From contig NZ_BJZO01000012.1 of assembly GCF_007992075.1 (NCBI RefSeq), positions 1 to 59,083 of the forward strand: a stretch of 59,083 bases of DNA. The letters run 5' to 3'. Positions 16,511 through 25,199 of this stretch are shown piece after piece. The position numbers were made by a program, and so were the translations under genes. This DNA comes from Pararhodospirillum oryzae. Its GTDB lineage: Bacteria > Pseudomonadota > Alphaproteobacteria > Rhodospirillales > Rhodospirillaceae. The notes under the pieces were generated by a model. That model worked only from the letters and a program-made list of their open reading frames with translations, was not told the origin of the DNA and did not search any database. Positions within the stretch are counted from its first letter, which is position 1. Every line of letters starts with the position of its first letter.

Positions 16511-18541
16511 ATGAAGATTGCCCTCGTCGATGCGTTCCCCAACCGTCCCCGGACGGCGGAGCGGGAATTCATCCGCCGGTCCGTGCGCGCCCTTGCGAAC
16601 CTGGGATGGAGCGGCCACAGCGTGGTGACCAGCGACGAGATCCTGGCGCTGGAACCGGATGTGGTGATCGCGACCCACGAGTTCATTCCCAAGGTCACGC
16701 CCTTTCCCACCATCGGCCTGATGTGGAGCCCGCCGGCTTTCTTCCGCGATGATCCCTTTCGCATCCGGGCCCTGCGCAGCTACGACGGCTATTTCACCGG
16801 CTCGGACTTCGTGACGCGGTTCCTTGAGGATCAGCTGTTCGCGATGGACAAGAACGCGCCGATCGTGGGCCCGTTCCTGCCCACCTGCTACGCCACCCCG
16901 TTTGTCGGCGCCCGCGAGGTCAAGGGCCTGTTTTACGTGGGGGCGAACTGGGACAGCCGGCGCCATGGCAATCTGTTCTCGATCCTGGAAAAGCGCATTC
17001 CGTTGCGGGTGCATGGCCCCAGGGACCGCTGGACCGGCCTGCGCCGGGGCTACGTGGGCGAGCTGCCGTTTGATGGCGAGGCGGTGCTGTCCGCCCTGCG
17101 CGCGAGCGGCGCGGCCTTGTGCTTGAACCGGCGCGAGCACAACGAGGCCCTGTTGCCCTCGGCCCGCTTGTTCGAGGCCGCCGCCGCCGGCGTGGTGGCG
17201 ATCACCGATCCATTGCCGATCATCCGCGAAACCTTTGGCGACACGGTGTTCTACATGCCCGACGTCGAAGGCGCGACCGACCGCGCGGCGGCGGTGGTCG
17301 AGCTGTGGCGCGAGATCCGCACCAATCCGGGCCGCGCCCGCGAGATGGCGCGCGCCGCCCATCAGGTTTTCGTCGAGAAGTTCTCGCTGGAGAAGATGTA
17401 CGAGCCGCTGCCCCAGCTGGTGGCGGCGTGCCGGGCGTCGGGGGGCTGGCAGCCGCACCCGATGACCGATCCCCTGGTGCCGGCCCCCGAGGAGCCGACC
17501 ACCACGCTGCGGGCCTCGGGCGTGGCCACCCCGGTGATCGAGCCTCCGAAGGAAGCCGAGGCTGCCGCCCACTCCGACGAGGCCGCGTTCCCGACCGTGG
17601 AGTACATTGTGCGCGTCGGCGGGCGGCCGGTGCCCTATATCCGGCGCTGCTTGCAGGCGCTGGCTGATCAGACCTGGCCGAATCTGGCGGTGGTGATGGT
17701 GCGCTACCGCGCGGTCGAGGGGCTGGACGGACTGCTCGACGAGTTCCGCGAGCGCTTCCGCTGGATCAAGGTGGTTGATCAGCACCCCCTCAATGGCCAG
17801 CGCAGCACCACGTTGTGGTGCGGTCTGCGGGCGGTGTCGGCGCCCTATTTCGCGAACCAGGACGACGACGACACGATGCACCCCAATCATGTCGCGGCGG
17901 TGATGGATACCTTGCGCCGGCATCCCGGACGGCTGTTCGCGTATTCGGGGGCGGTGCGCCACGAGGAAGAAGCAGGGCACTACGTCTTCCAGGAAAATTT
18001 CGGCGGCGAAGGCAAGCAGGTGGTGCCGGAAACGCGCGAGCTCAAGTTCCTGCATCCCCATGACCGCCAGGAACTTTATCGGGGTCACAATTACATCCAG
18101 TCGAACGCCTGGATCGCCGCGCGCGAAATCCTGCGCGAGGATGTGCTGAAGGATCCGTATTACGAGGTGGGCGAGGACGTGTACCTGTACATGCTGTTCT
18201 CGCGTCATACCGACTTCGCGGCCAGCTGGCGCCCGACCATTCAATGGAACTGGCGCTCGACCTCGCGCGATAATTCGATGTTCGACGAAGAGAAGTGGCA
18301 CTACATCGGCTACCGCACCGGGGTGCGCTTGCAATACGACCTGCCGCCCCGCCCGCCGGCCAGCCTGCCCGAACAGGTGGTCGAGGTCGCCCGCCAGCCG
18401 GCGCGCAACTGGGTGAAGGCGTTTGCCTGGCATTCGATGCGCTTCTTCTATCACGCGTGGCGGGCCCGGGCGCCCGAGATGGCCGACAAGGGCAAGCTGC
18501 TGTTCCAGCGCTGGGAACGCAGCCGCCGCTTCAAGCGTTAG
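16511..18541 (+). CDS. Two-domain glycosyltransferase (GT-B type plus GT2)
   Basis: 676 residues. Residues 1-~330 resemble CgeB-like/GT-B glycosyltransferases: YVGANWDSRRHGN, then HNEALLPSARLFEAAAAGVVAITDPLP, the nucleotide-sugar region of family-1-like enzymes. A ~60-residue linker follows. Residues ~370-600 form a GT2 domain: PYIRRCLQALADQTWPNLAVV, and an acidic DDDDTMHPNH that would supply the metal-binding DXD. Two sugar transfers by one polypeptide, probably for surface polysaccharide or glycan, is inferred. ATG 16511 follows GGAG by 7 bases. It stands alone, flanked by dispersed repeats, so the target is unknown. Confidence 0.8.
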   Translation: MKIALVDAFPNRPRTAEREFIRRSVRALANLGWSGHSVVTSDEILALEPDVVIATHEFIPKVTPFPTIGLMWSPPAFFRDDPFRIRALRSYDGYFTGSDFVTRFLEDQLFAMDKNAPIVGPFLPTCYATPFVGAREVKGLFYVGANWDSRRHGNLFSILEKRIPLRVHGPRDRWTGLRRGYVGELPFDGEAVLSALRASGAALCLNRREHNEALLPSARLFEAAAAGVVAITDPLPIIRETFGDTVFYMPDVEGATDRAAAVVELWREIRTNPGRAREMARAAHQVFVEKFSLEKMYEPLPQLVAACRASGGWQPHPMTDPLVPAPEEPTTTLRASGVATPVIEPPKEAEAAAHSDEAAFPTVEYIVRVGGRPVPYIRRCLQALADQTWPNLAVVMVRYRAVEGLDGLLDEFRERFRWIKVVDQHPLNGQRSTTLWCGLRAVSAPYFANQDDDDTMHPNHVAAVMDTLRRHPGRLFAYSGAVRHEEEAGHYVFQENFGGEGKQVVPETRELKFLHPHDRQELYRGHNYIQSNAWIAAREILREDVLKDPYYEVGEDVYLYMLFSRHTDFAASWRPTIQWNWRSTSRDNSMFDEEKWHYIGYRTGVRLQYDLPPRPPASLPEQVVEVARQPARNWVKAFAWHSMRFFYHAWRARAPEMADKGKLLFQRWERSRRFKR

Positions 18542-18550
18542 AGTGCGTCA

Positions 18551-18575
18551 GGGAAAAGGGGGCACCGCTTTTCCC
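18551..18575. repeat. Associated GGGAAAAG...CTTTTCCC hairpin
   Basis: GGGAAAAG (18551-18558) pairs with CTTTTCCC (18568-18575) around GGGGCACCG. It is the counterpart of 16202-16227 and starts ten bases after the glycosyltransferase stop codon. Confidence 0.55.
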
Positions 18576-18604
18576 GAAAGGACGAACGCAAATAATGGGA
18601 TCTG

Positions 18605-18639
18605 GAGTCTGTCCGCTTCACCGTGAAGCGGACGGATTC
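18605..18639. repeat. Dispersed palindromic repeat, second close copy
   Basis: The 35-base palindrome has GTCCGCTTCAC on the left and GTGAAGCGGAC on the right around a central base, with GAGTCT/GGATTC at the ends. It matches 16142-16176 at nearly every position. Confidence 0.7.
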
Positions 18640-18643
18640 TGGA

Positions 18644-18727
18644 GCGGGCCTCGAAAAACGGACACCGCTTTTTGGAAAAGCCGGGCGTGAAAACAAGAAC
18701 CGGGAGCGCCGTGCCCGCATCCGGTCC
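18644..18727. repeat. Dispersed repeat block shared with 30577-30661
   Basis: Aligned by eye with 30577-30661, about three quarters of the first 53 positions agree, including the core AAAAGCCGRGCGTGAAAACA. It has no ORF of note. It follows the 35-base palindrome and lies in the 380-base gap before hxsD. Confidence 0.5.
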
Positions 18728-18865
18728 ACGGCACGGTGCTCCCGGCGAAGGTCGATCGGCCACGTTTCCCCGCACGTGCCTTGGGGACGCGGTTGTCTTG
18801 TGGTTTCCCGCTTGCCTTGCGCGCGTTTTAACAATCATGGCGGGTTTTTGTTAAAAAACACTTCG

Positions 18866-18893
18866 TTGAGTTTTTGAGTCAAAAGGCTATACT
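18866..18893 (+). promoter_or_regulatory. Predicted hxs operon promoter with a palindrome in the spacer
   Basis: TTGAGT (18866-18871) and TATACT (18888-18893) are separated by 16 bases. The spacer contains the palindrome TTTTGA-G-TCAAAA (18872-18884), which could be an operator. The block is strikingly AT-rich against the surroundings. Confidence 0.5.
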
Positions 18894-18924
18894 CTCCTCC
18901 AGCCCCACGACGAAAGGGGGAGGA

Positions 18925-19167
18925 ATGGTCTTGCGACATGTCGAGATACCGGACGGATTCGCGGCCTATGTGGGGCCGGCCCTGTTGCGATGGGGCTATT
19001 TGTACCCGGGCGTGAGAGCCGAGGTTCGGGACAACACCATCGTGTTGGAATCGGACCAGAATCTTGAAGAACCGGCGGCGTCCTTGCGTCACCAGTTGTA
19101 TCGTGAGCGCATTTATCAAGAAACCCTGCCCATCCGGTGCCGGCTTTACGAAGGGCTGGCCCGATGA
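18925..19167 (+). CDS. hxsD: His-Xaa-Ser system protein HxsD
   Basis: 80 residues, small and acidic-basic mixed with no signal peptide. The C-terminal SLRHQLYRERIYQETLPIR segment resembles the end of HxsD proteins (helix with RI..ET..IR and a final LYEGLAR-type tail). GGGGGAGGA directly precedes ATG 18925, and the gene is followed with ATGA overlap by hxsB. In the family HxsD always accompanies HxsB/HxsC; it may act as a peptide-recognition or chaperone partner, which is inference. Identification rests mostly on gene order. Confidence 0.75.
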   Translation: MVLRHVEIPDGFAAYVGPALLRWGYLYPGVRAEVRDNTIVLESDQNLEEPAASLRHQLYRERIYQETLPIRCRLYEGLAR

Positions 19168-20588
19168 CGCACCTGTTCCCCTATCGGTTCCAGGCGCTGG
19201 CCCGGGATATTCTGTTCAGCACCGATACCGGGGATTTTTTCACGGCGTCCCCGGCGTTTCTCGACCGGCTGGTGCGCGGCGACCTTGATGCCGGAGAAAA
19301 GGCCTTCCTGCGCGAACGCGGGTTCGCGTGCGAGGAGCCGGGCGATTTTTATTGGGAAAGCTATCGCCACCGTCTGGCGCGCAAGAAGCGAATCGGCGCC
19401 ACCTTGTCCTATGTGGTGCTGGTGCCGACCATCCGCTGCGACCTGGATTGCCGGTATTGCCAGGCCAGCCGGGCCCGGGTGGAGGCGAAGGAAAGCGACT
19501 GGTCCGCCGATACCCTGGCGCGCGTGCTTGCCTTTCTCGACGGGTTGCCCACCGACCGGATGTTGATCGAGTTCCAGGGCGGGGAACCCACGCTGCGCCT
19601 GGATCTGGTCGACGCGGTGATCACCCACGCCCGCCAGCGCTTCGCGCATACCCGGTTCGTGATCTGCACCAACCTGAACCAGGGGCCCGGGGCGGTGCGC
19701 GACCTGCTGCGCGCCGACGATGTGAGCCTGAGTACCTCACTGGATGGTCCACCGGATTTGCAGCAAAAAAACCGGGGTCTTTCTCCCGGGCGCGCCCGTG
19801 CCTTTTTCCGGGCCCTGGAAGAGCTGCTGACCACCTTCGGGCCCGAGAAGGTGGCCGCCCTGCCCACCATTTTGCCCGAGGACACGCCCCGGATTCCCGA
19901 CATCATCGAAACCTATCGGGCGTTGGGGTATCCCGGGGTTTTCCTGCGTCCCGCCAACCGTCAGGGATTCGCCCGCCGCCTGCTGGGGCACGGGGCAACG
20001 AACCAGGAGCCCTGGCCGGCGGCCTGGCGCCGCGCGCTGGATTATCTGCTGGCCACGCACCGGCGCGGCGCCCGCCCGATGCGCGAATTCGGCCTGGAAA
20101 CAGCGGTGCGCCGGATTTTTTCCCCCAATCACACGGCGCACGTCGATCTGCGCAGCCCCAACCCCGCGGCGTGCGACCATGTTTTGATTGACCACGACGG
20201 GACCTTCTACCCAAGCGACGAGGCGCGCATGGTAACCCGCGTGGGGGTGGCCGACCTTTCCTTGGGCACCGTGCGCACGGGCCTGGATCCGGCCCGGGTC
20301 CGGGCGTTTTCGTGGAGTCAGATGGCCGACGTGCAGGAGGACTGCGTGCACTGCGTGCATCTGCCCTGGTGCGGCATTGACGGAATCGACGATATCGCCT
20401 GGCACGGGCGCGCGGATCCGCCCAAGCCCGAAACCCACTTCTGCCGTCAGTATCGGGCGGTTTTTGACTACGTCTTCGACGCCCTTGTGTCGTGCGATCC
20501 GGACCGGCTGGCGTTTCTTTCGTTTCACCTGAATGGGTGCTTCGAACCTACTCCCTTCGTGGGACCGTTTCGCCATGACGCCCCTTGA
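19164..20588 (+). CDS. hxsB: His-Xaa-Ser system radical SAM maturase HxsB
   Basis: 474 residues. Radical SAM cluster motif CDLDCRYC with C92, C96, C99; FQGGEPTLR downstream is the GGE SAM-binding motif. The N-terminal YRFQALARDILFSTDTGDFF region is the typical HxsB opening. A C-terminal CVHCVHLPWCG segment plus a later Cys looks like a SPASM/twitch-type extra cluster site. It should bind at least two Fe-S clusters and modify the HxsA peptide in the cytosol; chemistry not established to my knowledge. ATG 19164 overlaps the hxsD stop (ATGA); its own end overlaps hxsC by 14 bases. Operon hxsDBC is therefore tightly coupled. Confidence 0.9.
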   Translation: MTHLFPYRFQALARDILFSTDTGDFFTASPAFLDRLVRGDLDAGEKAFLRERGFACEEPGDFYWESYRHRLARKKRIGATLSYVVLVPTIRCDLDCRYCQASRARVEAKESDWSADTLARVLAFLDGLPTDRMLIEFQGGEPTLRLDLVDAVITHARQRFAHTRFVICTNLNQGPGAVRDLLRADDVSLSTSLDGPPDLQQKNRGLSPGRARAFFRALEELLTTFGPEKVAALPTILPEDTPRIPDIIETYRALGYPGVFLRPANRQGFARRLLGHGATNQEPWPAAWRRALDYLLATHRRGARPMREFGLETAVRRIFSPNHTAHVDLRSPNPAACDHVLIDHDGTFYPSDEARMVTRVGVADLSLGTVRTGLDPARVRAFSWSQMADVQEDCVHCVHLPWCGIDGIDDIAWHGRADPPKPETHFCRQYRAVFDYVFDALVSCDPDRLAFLSFHLNGCFEPTPFVGPFRHDAP

Positions 20589-21657
20589 AGGCCGGTTGCT
20601 GGATCAAGATGCCACGCGGCCGCCCTTTGTCGTGCGCTTGAAGCAAGACCCCGGAGCCGATCCCGACGACGCCGGTTTCTGGCGCGATCCCACGGGAGCG
20701 GTTCATGTCGTGGCCCGGGCCGGGGCGTTTACCTTTGTTCCCGCCGATCCTGGCGTCGTGTTGGACGGGGTCGTGGCCCTGGTGGTTCCGGCGGACGGGC
20801 TGGTTTCCTTTTTGATCCGGCCGGGCGAGGGGCGCGACAATACCTTCTTGCTGACCGAGGCGTGTGATCAGGCGTGCGTGATGTGCGCCCAGCCGCCTCG
20901 TCCGGTCCATCATGCCCGCTGGGACCTGCTGCGCACGGCGGTGCGGCTTGCCCCGCCGGACGCGATCATCGGTCTGACCGGGGGCGAGCCCCTGCTGTTG
21001 AAAGGCGCCCTGTTTCCCTGGCTGGCCGCGTGCCACGCCGAGCGTCCGGACGTGGCCTTTCATCTGCTGACCAATGCCCAGCGCCTGGAGCCCGGCGACG
21101 CGTCGGTCTTGCGCGCGTGCGCGGGCTGGGTGCTGTGGGGGGTGCCGCTGTATGGGCCCGACGCGGCCAGTCACGATCCGGTGGTGGGCAAGGCCGGCGC
21201 CTGGGCGCGCCTGTTGCCGGCCTTGAACCTTCTGGCCCAAACGGGATCGGCGGTCGAGCTGCGCACCGTTCTCATGGCGTCCACCGTGCCCGTGATGGCG
21301 CGCCTCGCCGACTTTGTCGTGCGTCATCTGTCGTGGATCGAGGTGTGGGCCCTGATGCGCCTGGAAGCCCAGGGGTTTGCCCGGGAGGCTTGGGAAACCC
21401 TGTCCGTGGCGGGGGAGGACGGGTTCGCGCCGGTGGCGGCGGCGTTGCGTCAGTGCGAAACGGCCGGGGTCGCGGCCGTCTTGTACAACTTTCCGCGCTG
21501 CACGATTCCCGAAGCGTGGCGGTCGTGGGCGGTGGCATCGATTTCCGACTGGAAGCGATCGTATCCGCCCGAGTGCGAAGGCTGCCCCGAGCGTGGCCCG
21601 TGCGGGGGATATTTCTCGTCCGACCCCGTTTTTTCCCCCCTGGAGCACCGGGCGTAG
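20575..21657 (+). CDS. hxsC: His-Xaa-Ser system radical SAM maturase HxsC
   Basis: 360 residues. Radical SAM motif CDQACVMC (C97, C101, C104), followed by AQPPRP, and GLTGGEPLL at 133-141. Further HxsC signatures: VPLYGPDAASHDPVVGKAGA, VEVWALMRLEAQGFA-like strand, YNFPRC, ISDWKRSYPPEC and a final CPERGPCGGYFSS that may hold another cluster. It is the second maturase of the system, predicted to act on HxsA together with HxsB. Start ATG 20575 lies inside the end of hxsB. The downstream gap of ~107 bases to hxsA is AT-rich and may carry a separate promoter for the substrate. Confidence 0.92.
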   Translation: MTPLEGRLLDQDATRPPFVVRLKQDPGADPDDAGFWRDPTGAVHVVARAGAFTFVPADPGVVLDGVVALVVPADGLVSFLIRPGEGRDNTFLLTEACDQACVMCAQPPRPVHHARWDLLRTAVRLAPPDAIIGLTGGEPLLLKGALFPWLAACHAERPDVAFHLLTNAQRLEPGDASVLRACAGWVLWGVPLYGPDAASHDPVVGKAGAWARLLPALNLLAQTGSAVELRTVLMASTVPVMARLADFVVRHLSWIEVWALMRLEAQGFAREAWETLSVAGEDGFAPVAAALRQCETAGVAAVLYNFPRCTIPEAWRSWAVASISDWKRSYPPECEGCPERGPCGGYFSSDPVFSPLEHRA

Positions 21658-21764
21658 GACCGGAACCGGGCGTGGCGTTCTCACTCTTTATTTTAAGGTC
21701 ATAGCTATCCCCAAAAAAACGGTTCCTGCTTTTCGGGTCTCACTCTGGAGGAAGAGCGATCGTC

Positions 21765-22340
21765 ATGAGCCTTACGTCTTTCTTGATCCCTACGTTGCTG
21801 GCGGCAGGCTTCCGGGCGCCCGCGCTGGATCCCCTGCCACCTCGCGCCGAGGCCGACGCGTCGCCGGCCGGGCGCCTGGTCGAGCGCTTTGCCCCCCAGC
21901 GGGATTTTACCTTGGTGGGGCATCGCTCCCACCGCAGCCATCGCTCCCATTCCAGCCATCGTTCGTCCACCGGGGGGAGCACCTGGTACCGCTCCACTCC
22001 CCGGGTATCTCCCTCGGTCCCGCAGGCCGCGCCTCGTGTTGCCCCGTCGCCCGGCTTGACGCTTCCGCACTCCTCGGGAACGGCCTCGTCGTCCCAGGCG
22101 GGGGCAGCCACCGATGGCGCCGGCGTCAAGCGGATCCGGGGCAACACGGCCGCCTTCAAGGCGCTGGTGAGCAAGGTCCAGCTTTCCTTGTATGCCCTGG
22201 GCTATTACACGGATCCCATTGACGGGGTGTTGGGGCCCCGCACAAAGGACGCCATCACCCGTTTTGAAACCAGCCGGGGTCTTCCACCCACCGGAACCGT
22301 GTCGGATCGTTTGCTGGATGCCCTGGGAATCAGCCGCTGA
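21765..22340 (+). CDS. hxsA: His-Xaa-Ser repeat protein HxsA (predicted modified substrate)
   Basis: 191 residues. Five tandem HXS units (HRSHRSHRSHSSHRS, residues 53-67) follow a short hydrophobic N-terminus (~4-20) that may act as a signal sequence. A Ser/Thr/Pro-rich spacer (~68-125) leads to a C-terminal peptidoglycan-binding-1 domain (VQLSLYALGYYTDPIDGVLGP, then TGTVSDRLLDALG). So the product is probably exported and anchored to the cell wall, with the His-X-Ser stretch changed by HxsB/HxsC. GGAGGAA sits 10 bases before ATG 21765. Substrate role comes from family knowledge of the hxs gene set, not from data here. Confidence 0.92.
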   Translation: MSLTSFLIPTLLAAGFRAPALDPLPPRAEADASPAGRLVERFAPQRDFTLVGHRSHRSHRSHSSHRSSTGGSTWYRSTPRVSPSVPQAAPRVAPSPGLTLPHSSGTASSSQAGAATDGAGVKRIRGNTAAFKALVSKVQLSLYALGYYTDPIDGVLGPRTKDAITRFETSRGLPPTGTVSDRLLDALGISR

Positions 22341-22418
22341 CCCGGGCTTTTGTCCCAGGCTTTTGCGCGTTTTGAAACGGTGGCGTCCGGCGTCCTCGTG
22401 TCCAGCGGCGCCAGGACC

Positions 22419-22445
22419 CCGGCCTGCGGGCGAAAAGCAGGCCGG
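22419..22445. terminator. Hairpin between convergent genes
   Basis: CCGGCCTG (22419-22426) and CAGGCCGG (22438-22445) form an 8-bp perfect stem with an 11-nt loop between hxsA and the minus-strand gene ending at 22464. There is no good T tract, so its strength is uncertain. Confidence 0.45.
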
Positions 22446-22463
22446 CGCGCGGTGGGGATCCCC

Positions 22464-22940
22464 TCAGCGTCCGATCATGGCGTCGATTTCGGCTTGGTCG
22501 AGGGTCGCGCTTGAGCCGTGGATGATGGCGCTGGCCACGTCCATGAGTTTTTGCAAGGAGCGGCTGGCGGCGCGGGCCCGCTCGCCGGCGCGTTCCATCG
22601 TGCCTTCGTTCAGCATTTCCTCGATCCAGGCCACCGAGTCCAAGGCCAGGTGATTCATGTGCGCGATGGTTTCGTTGAACGGATCCTTGAAACGGGCCGG
22701 AGCCTGCAAGAAGGCCTCGATCGCCAGATCCTTGTCGGAGAACACACTGTCGCGGAAATGATCGACATAGGACTTGGGCGCCCATGACCGGCAATCCTCG
22801 ATGATCTCGGGCATGTCGGGCACCATGTCCAGCAACATGATGATTTCGTTGAAGTGGTTCAGGTAGTCGGTCGCAAGAAGGGTTTCCGGATTGATGTTCC
22901 GGCCTTCACAGCGCGCGCGCAGGGTTTCCAATGAATCCAT
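22464..22940 (-). CDS. Conserved hypothetical protein
   Basis: 158 residues, all-helical in appearance, soluble, without signal peptide, membrane segment or cysteine cluster. The opening MDSLETLRARCEGRNINPETLLATDYLNH has the look of a real, full-length start; the codon use is that of a normal gene. No family recognised. It is convergent with hxsA and on the same strand as the histidine kinase downstream in the numbering, but ~115 bases apart from it. Confidence 0.7.
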   Translation of the reverse strand: MDSLETLRARCEGRNINPETLLATDYLNHFNEIIMLLDMVPDMPEIIEDCRSWAPKSYVDHFRDSVFSDKDLAIEAFLQAPARFKDPFNETIAHMNHLALDSVAWIEEMLNEGTMERAGERARAASRSLQKLMDVASAIIHGSSATLDQAEIDAMIGR

Positions 22941-23054
22941 GGGCTAACGATCACCCTGAAGTGGTTTGGCGAGGGGAGGGTATCTTGTTTCGCTAGCGAA
23001 CTCTTTTCGTCGGACCCGCCCTATGCTCACCTATTGGGTAAAAAGTTTAGCCGA

Positions 23055-24521
23055 TTACGACGCGTTTGTCTTCCCCGGGGATCGAGGTACCGCGATTCGG
23101 GCAGGCAGGCGTACGGAAAAAATGGTGCCCCGTCCCAGTTGTGAAGAGAGCGCCAGATCAAATCCAAGGAGCCGTGACAGCCGGTCGACAATGGCCAGCC
23201 CCAGGCCAAGCCCCTGGTCGTCGGTGCCGGCTGGATGATCCAGGCGGGTGAATTCCTCGAAAATGCGCTGACGGTCGCGGGTGGCGATGCCCACGCCGGT
23301 GTCGGCCACCACCAGGGCCGGCCCGTCGGCATGACGGCGCACGCCAACCACGATCCCACCGTGCAAGGTGTAGCGAATGGCGTTGGAGAGCAGGTTGGAC
23401 ACAATGCGCTCCAGCAACACCGGATCGGTGCGGATCCGCAGGCTGGTCCGCACCAGGCGCAGGCTCAGGCCCTTGGCGTTGGCGTCGCGGGCCTGGGCGG
23501 CCACTACCCGTTCCAGCAGATCGTGGAGCACCACTTCCTCGTAGCGCGGCGTCACGGTTCCCGCGTCCAGGCGCGAAAGGTCGATCACGGCGCGGACCAG
23601 GCGATCCATCGCCTGATGGGCCGCCTTCAGGTCGGGAATGACCCGGCGCATGGTTTCGGGATCGCCCGCGCCCCGGTCCAGGATGCCGGTCAGCATGGCG
23701 GCGGCCCTCAGGGGCTGCATCAGATCGTGGCCCACCGCCGCGAGAAAGCGCGATTTGGAGCGGGTGGCGCGCACCGCCGCCTCGCGGGCGTCGTCGATGC
23801 GCCGGGTCCGTTCGCGCACCTTGGCTTCCAGGTCGTCGCGCGCGCCTTCCAGGGCCCGCATCTGGGTGCGGATCTGCGCCACCATGGGGTTGAAGATCAG
23901 CAGCGCTTCCAGGAGAAGGGTTATCAAGGTGAGGGCAAAGGCGCCCCCGTGCAAAATGCGCAAGCGGTCGTGATCGGCCACGGCCTCGTCTTGGATTCGC
24001 TCGACCAGGTGGGCGATGTCGCGCGACAAGGCGCCCGTGGCCTCGGTCACCACCACCCGCCGGGCGGCGTCGATCATCGGGTCGGCTTGCGAGCGGGGAT
24101 CGTCGGGGGCGACCAGAACGGTGCGCAAGGCGGCGATGTACAGCCCCAGCCGCTGGTCGATGTCACCCGCGATGGTGGCCAGATCCAGCGCCTTGACCGC
24201 CGGACGCACCTGATCAAGCAGGGTATGGGCTTCTTCCAGGGCCTCGGTGGCCTCGCGCAGGGCCTCGCGCCCCTGGGCGCCATCGCCGCGATAGGGGATT
24301 TCCCCCAGGACATCGGTGTAAAGCGCGGCCTGCTGGGCCAGCATCCCCAGGTCACTGGTGGCGCGGGTCAGGGCCAAAACCCGCTCGTGGCGGGTGCTCT
24401 GCGATTCAAAGGCGCCAAAACTCAGGCAGGCCAGCAGCGCCAGGACCGCCAGTGCCAGAAGATGACGACGCGTGACCCACCCCAACGCCAGTGGTGGCGT
24501 CATCCCCTCCTGCCCCGACAT
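23055..24521 (-). CDS. Membrane sensor histidine kinase
   Basis: 488 residues. Two membrane segments (~19-37 and ~193-211) flank a ~155-residue periplasmic helical sensor domain. After a coiled coil (~215-255) comes the H box FLAAVGHDLMQPLRA with His265, the N box around Asn380, DTGVGI at 407-412 and the GLGLGL lid at 437-442. It should autophosphorylate and pass phosphate to a response regulator, which is not encoded next to it, so it is an orphan. Signal unknown. It ends 22 bases from the carbonic anhydrase stop region on the same strand, and may share a transcript with it. Confidence 0.9.
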   Translation of the reverse strand: MSGQEGMTPPLALGWVTRRHLLALAVLALLACLSFGAFESQSTRHERVLALTRATSDLGMLAQQAALYTDVLGEIPYRGDGAQGREALREATEALEEAHTLLDQVRPAVKALDLATIAGDIDQRLGLYIAALRTVLVAPDDPRSQADPMIDAARRVVVTEATGALSRDIAHLVERIQDEAVADHDRLRILHGGAFALTLITLLLEALLIFNPMVAQIRTQMRALEGARDDLEAKVRERTRRIDDAREAAVRATRSKSRFLAAVGHDLMQPLRAAAMLTGILDRGAGDPETMRRVIPDLKAAHQAMDRLVRAVIDLSRLDAGTVTPRYEEVVLHDLLERVVAAQARDANAKGLSLRLVRTSLRIRTDPVLLERIVSNLLSNAIRYTLHGGIVVGVRRHADGPALVVADTGVGIATRDRQRIFEEFTRLDHPAGTDDQGLGLGLAIVDRLSRLLGFDLALSSQLGRGTIFSVRLPARIAVPRSPGKTNAS

Positions 24522-24542
24522 GCCTGGCTCCCGTGTGGGTGA

Positions 24543-25184
24543 TCAGTCCGTGTCGGAGAAGGTCAGACGCAAGACCTCCGGCAGGGCTTCGGGCCCGGCC
24601 ATCGACACGTTGAGATCTCTTACCAGACCATCCTTCAGGGAGTAAATCCACCCATGGACCTGAAGCGGCTGGCCGCGGTGCCAGGCCGCCTGAACCTGCG
24701 AGGTCCGGGCCACGTTCAGCACCTGATGCAGCACGTTGAGTTCGCACAGACGGTCGACCCGGGCTTCCTCGTCGGGGAGGGCGTCCAACTCGGCGGCGTG
24801 AATGCGCGCAATGTCCTTGATGTAGGCCAGCCAGTGGTCGATGGCCCCGAAGGTCTGGTTCGTGAGCGCGGCGCGCACGCCCCCGCACCCGTAATGACCG
24901 GTCACCATGATGTGTTCCACCTTGATGACCTGGATCGCGTAGTCGATGACCGTCAGGCAATTGGCGTCGGTGGGTGGCACCACGTTGGCGATGTTGCGGT
25001 GAACGAACAATTCCCCGGGCGCCAGTCCGACGATTTCGTTGGCCGGAACCCGGCTGTCCGAGCAGCCGATCCAAAGAAACTTGGGCGCCTGGATCGCGCT
25101 GAGTCTGCGGAAGAAACCAGGTTCGTGCTCCTCGCACCGGGAAGCCCATTCCTGATTGTTCACAAGCAGTTGTTCAAGGTCCAA
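24543..25184 (-). CDS. can: Beta-class carbonic anhydrase
   Basis: 213 residues with this start, close to E. coli Can (220). CSDSRVP gives the first zinc Cys and the Asp-Arg dyad; HYGCGG gives the zinc His and second Cys. ELFVHRNIANVV, ELNVLHQV and HGWIYSLKDGLVRDL are strongly Can-like. It hydrates CO2 to bicarbonate in the cytosol. I chose TTG 25184 because AAGGGG lies 7 bases upstream and the protein then begins at the conserved DLEQLL; the frame stays open upstream to 25403, but that part has no conserved look. Transcribed toward the histidine kinase gene, 21 bases away. Confidence 0.88.
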   Translation of the reverse strand: MDLEQLLVNNQEWASRCEEHEPGFFRRLSAIQAPKFLWIGCSDSRVPANEIVGLAPGELFVHRNIANVVPPTDANCLTVIDYAIQVIKVEHIMVTGHYGCGGVRAALTNQTFGAIDHWLAYIKDIARIHAAELDALPDEEARVDRLCELNVLHQVLNVARTSQVQAAWHRGQPLQVHGWIYSLKDGLVRDLNVSMAGPEALPEVLRLTFSDTD

Positions 25185-25199
25185 TTTTTTACCCCTTGT

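Noticed and set aside
21921-21965. DNA tandem repeat at the HXS stretch as a separate element
   Set aside because: It is the coding sequence of the HXS units in hxsA; codons vary, so it is selected at protein level.
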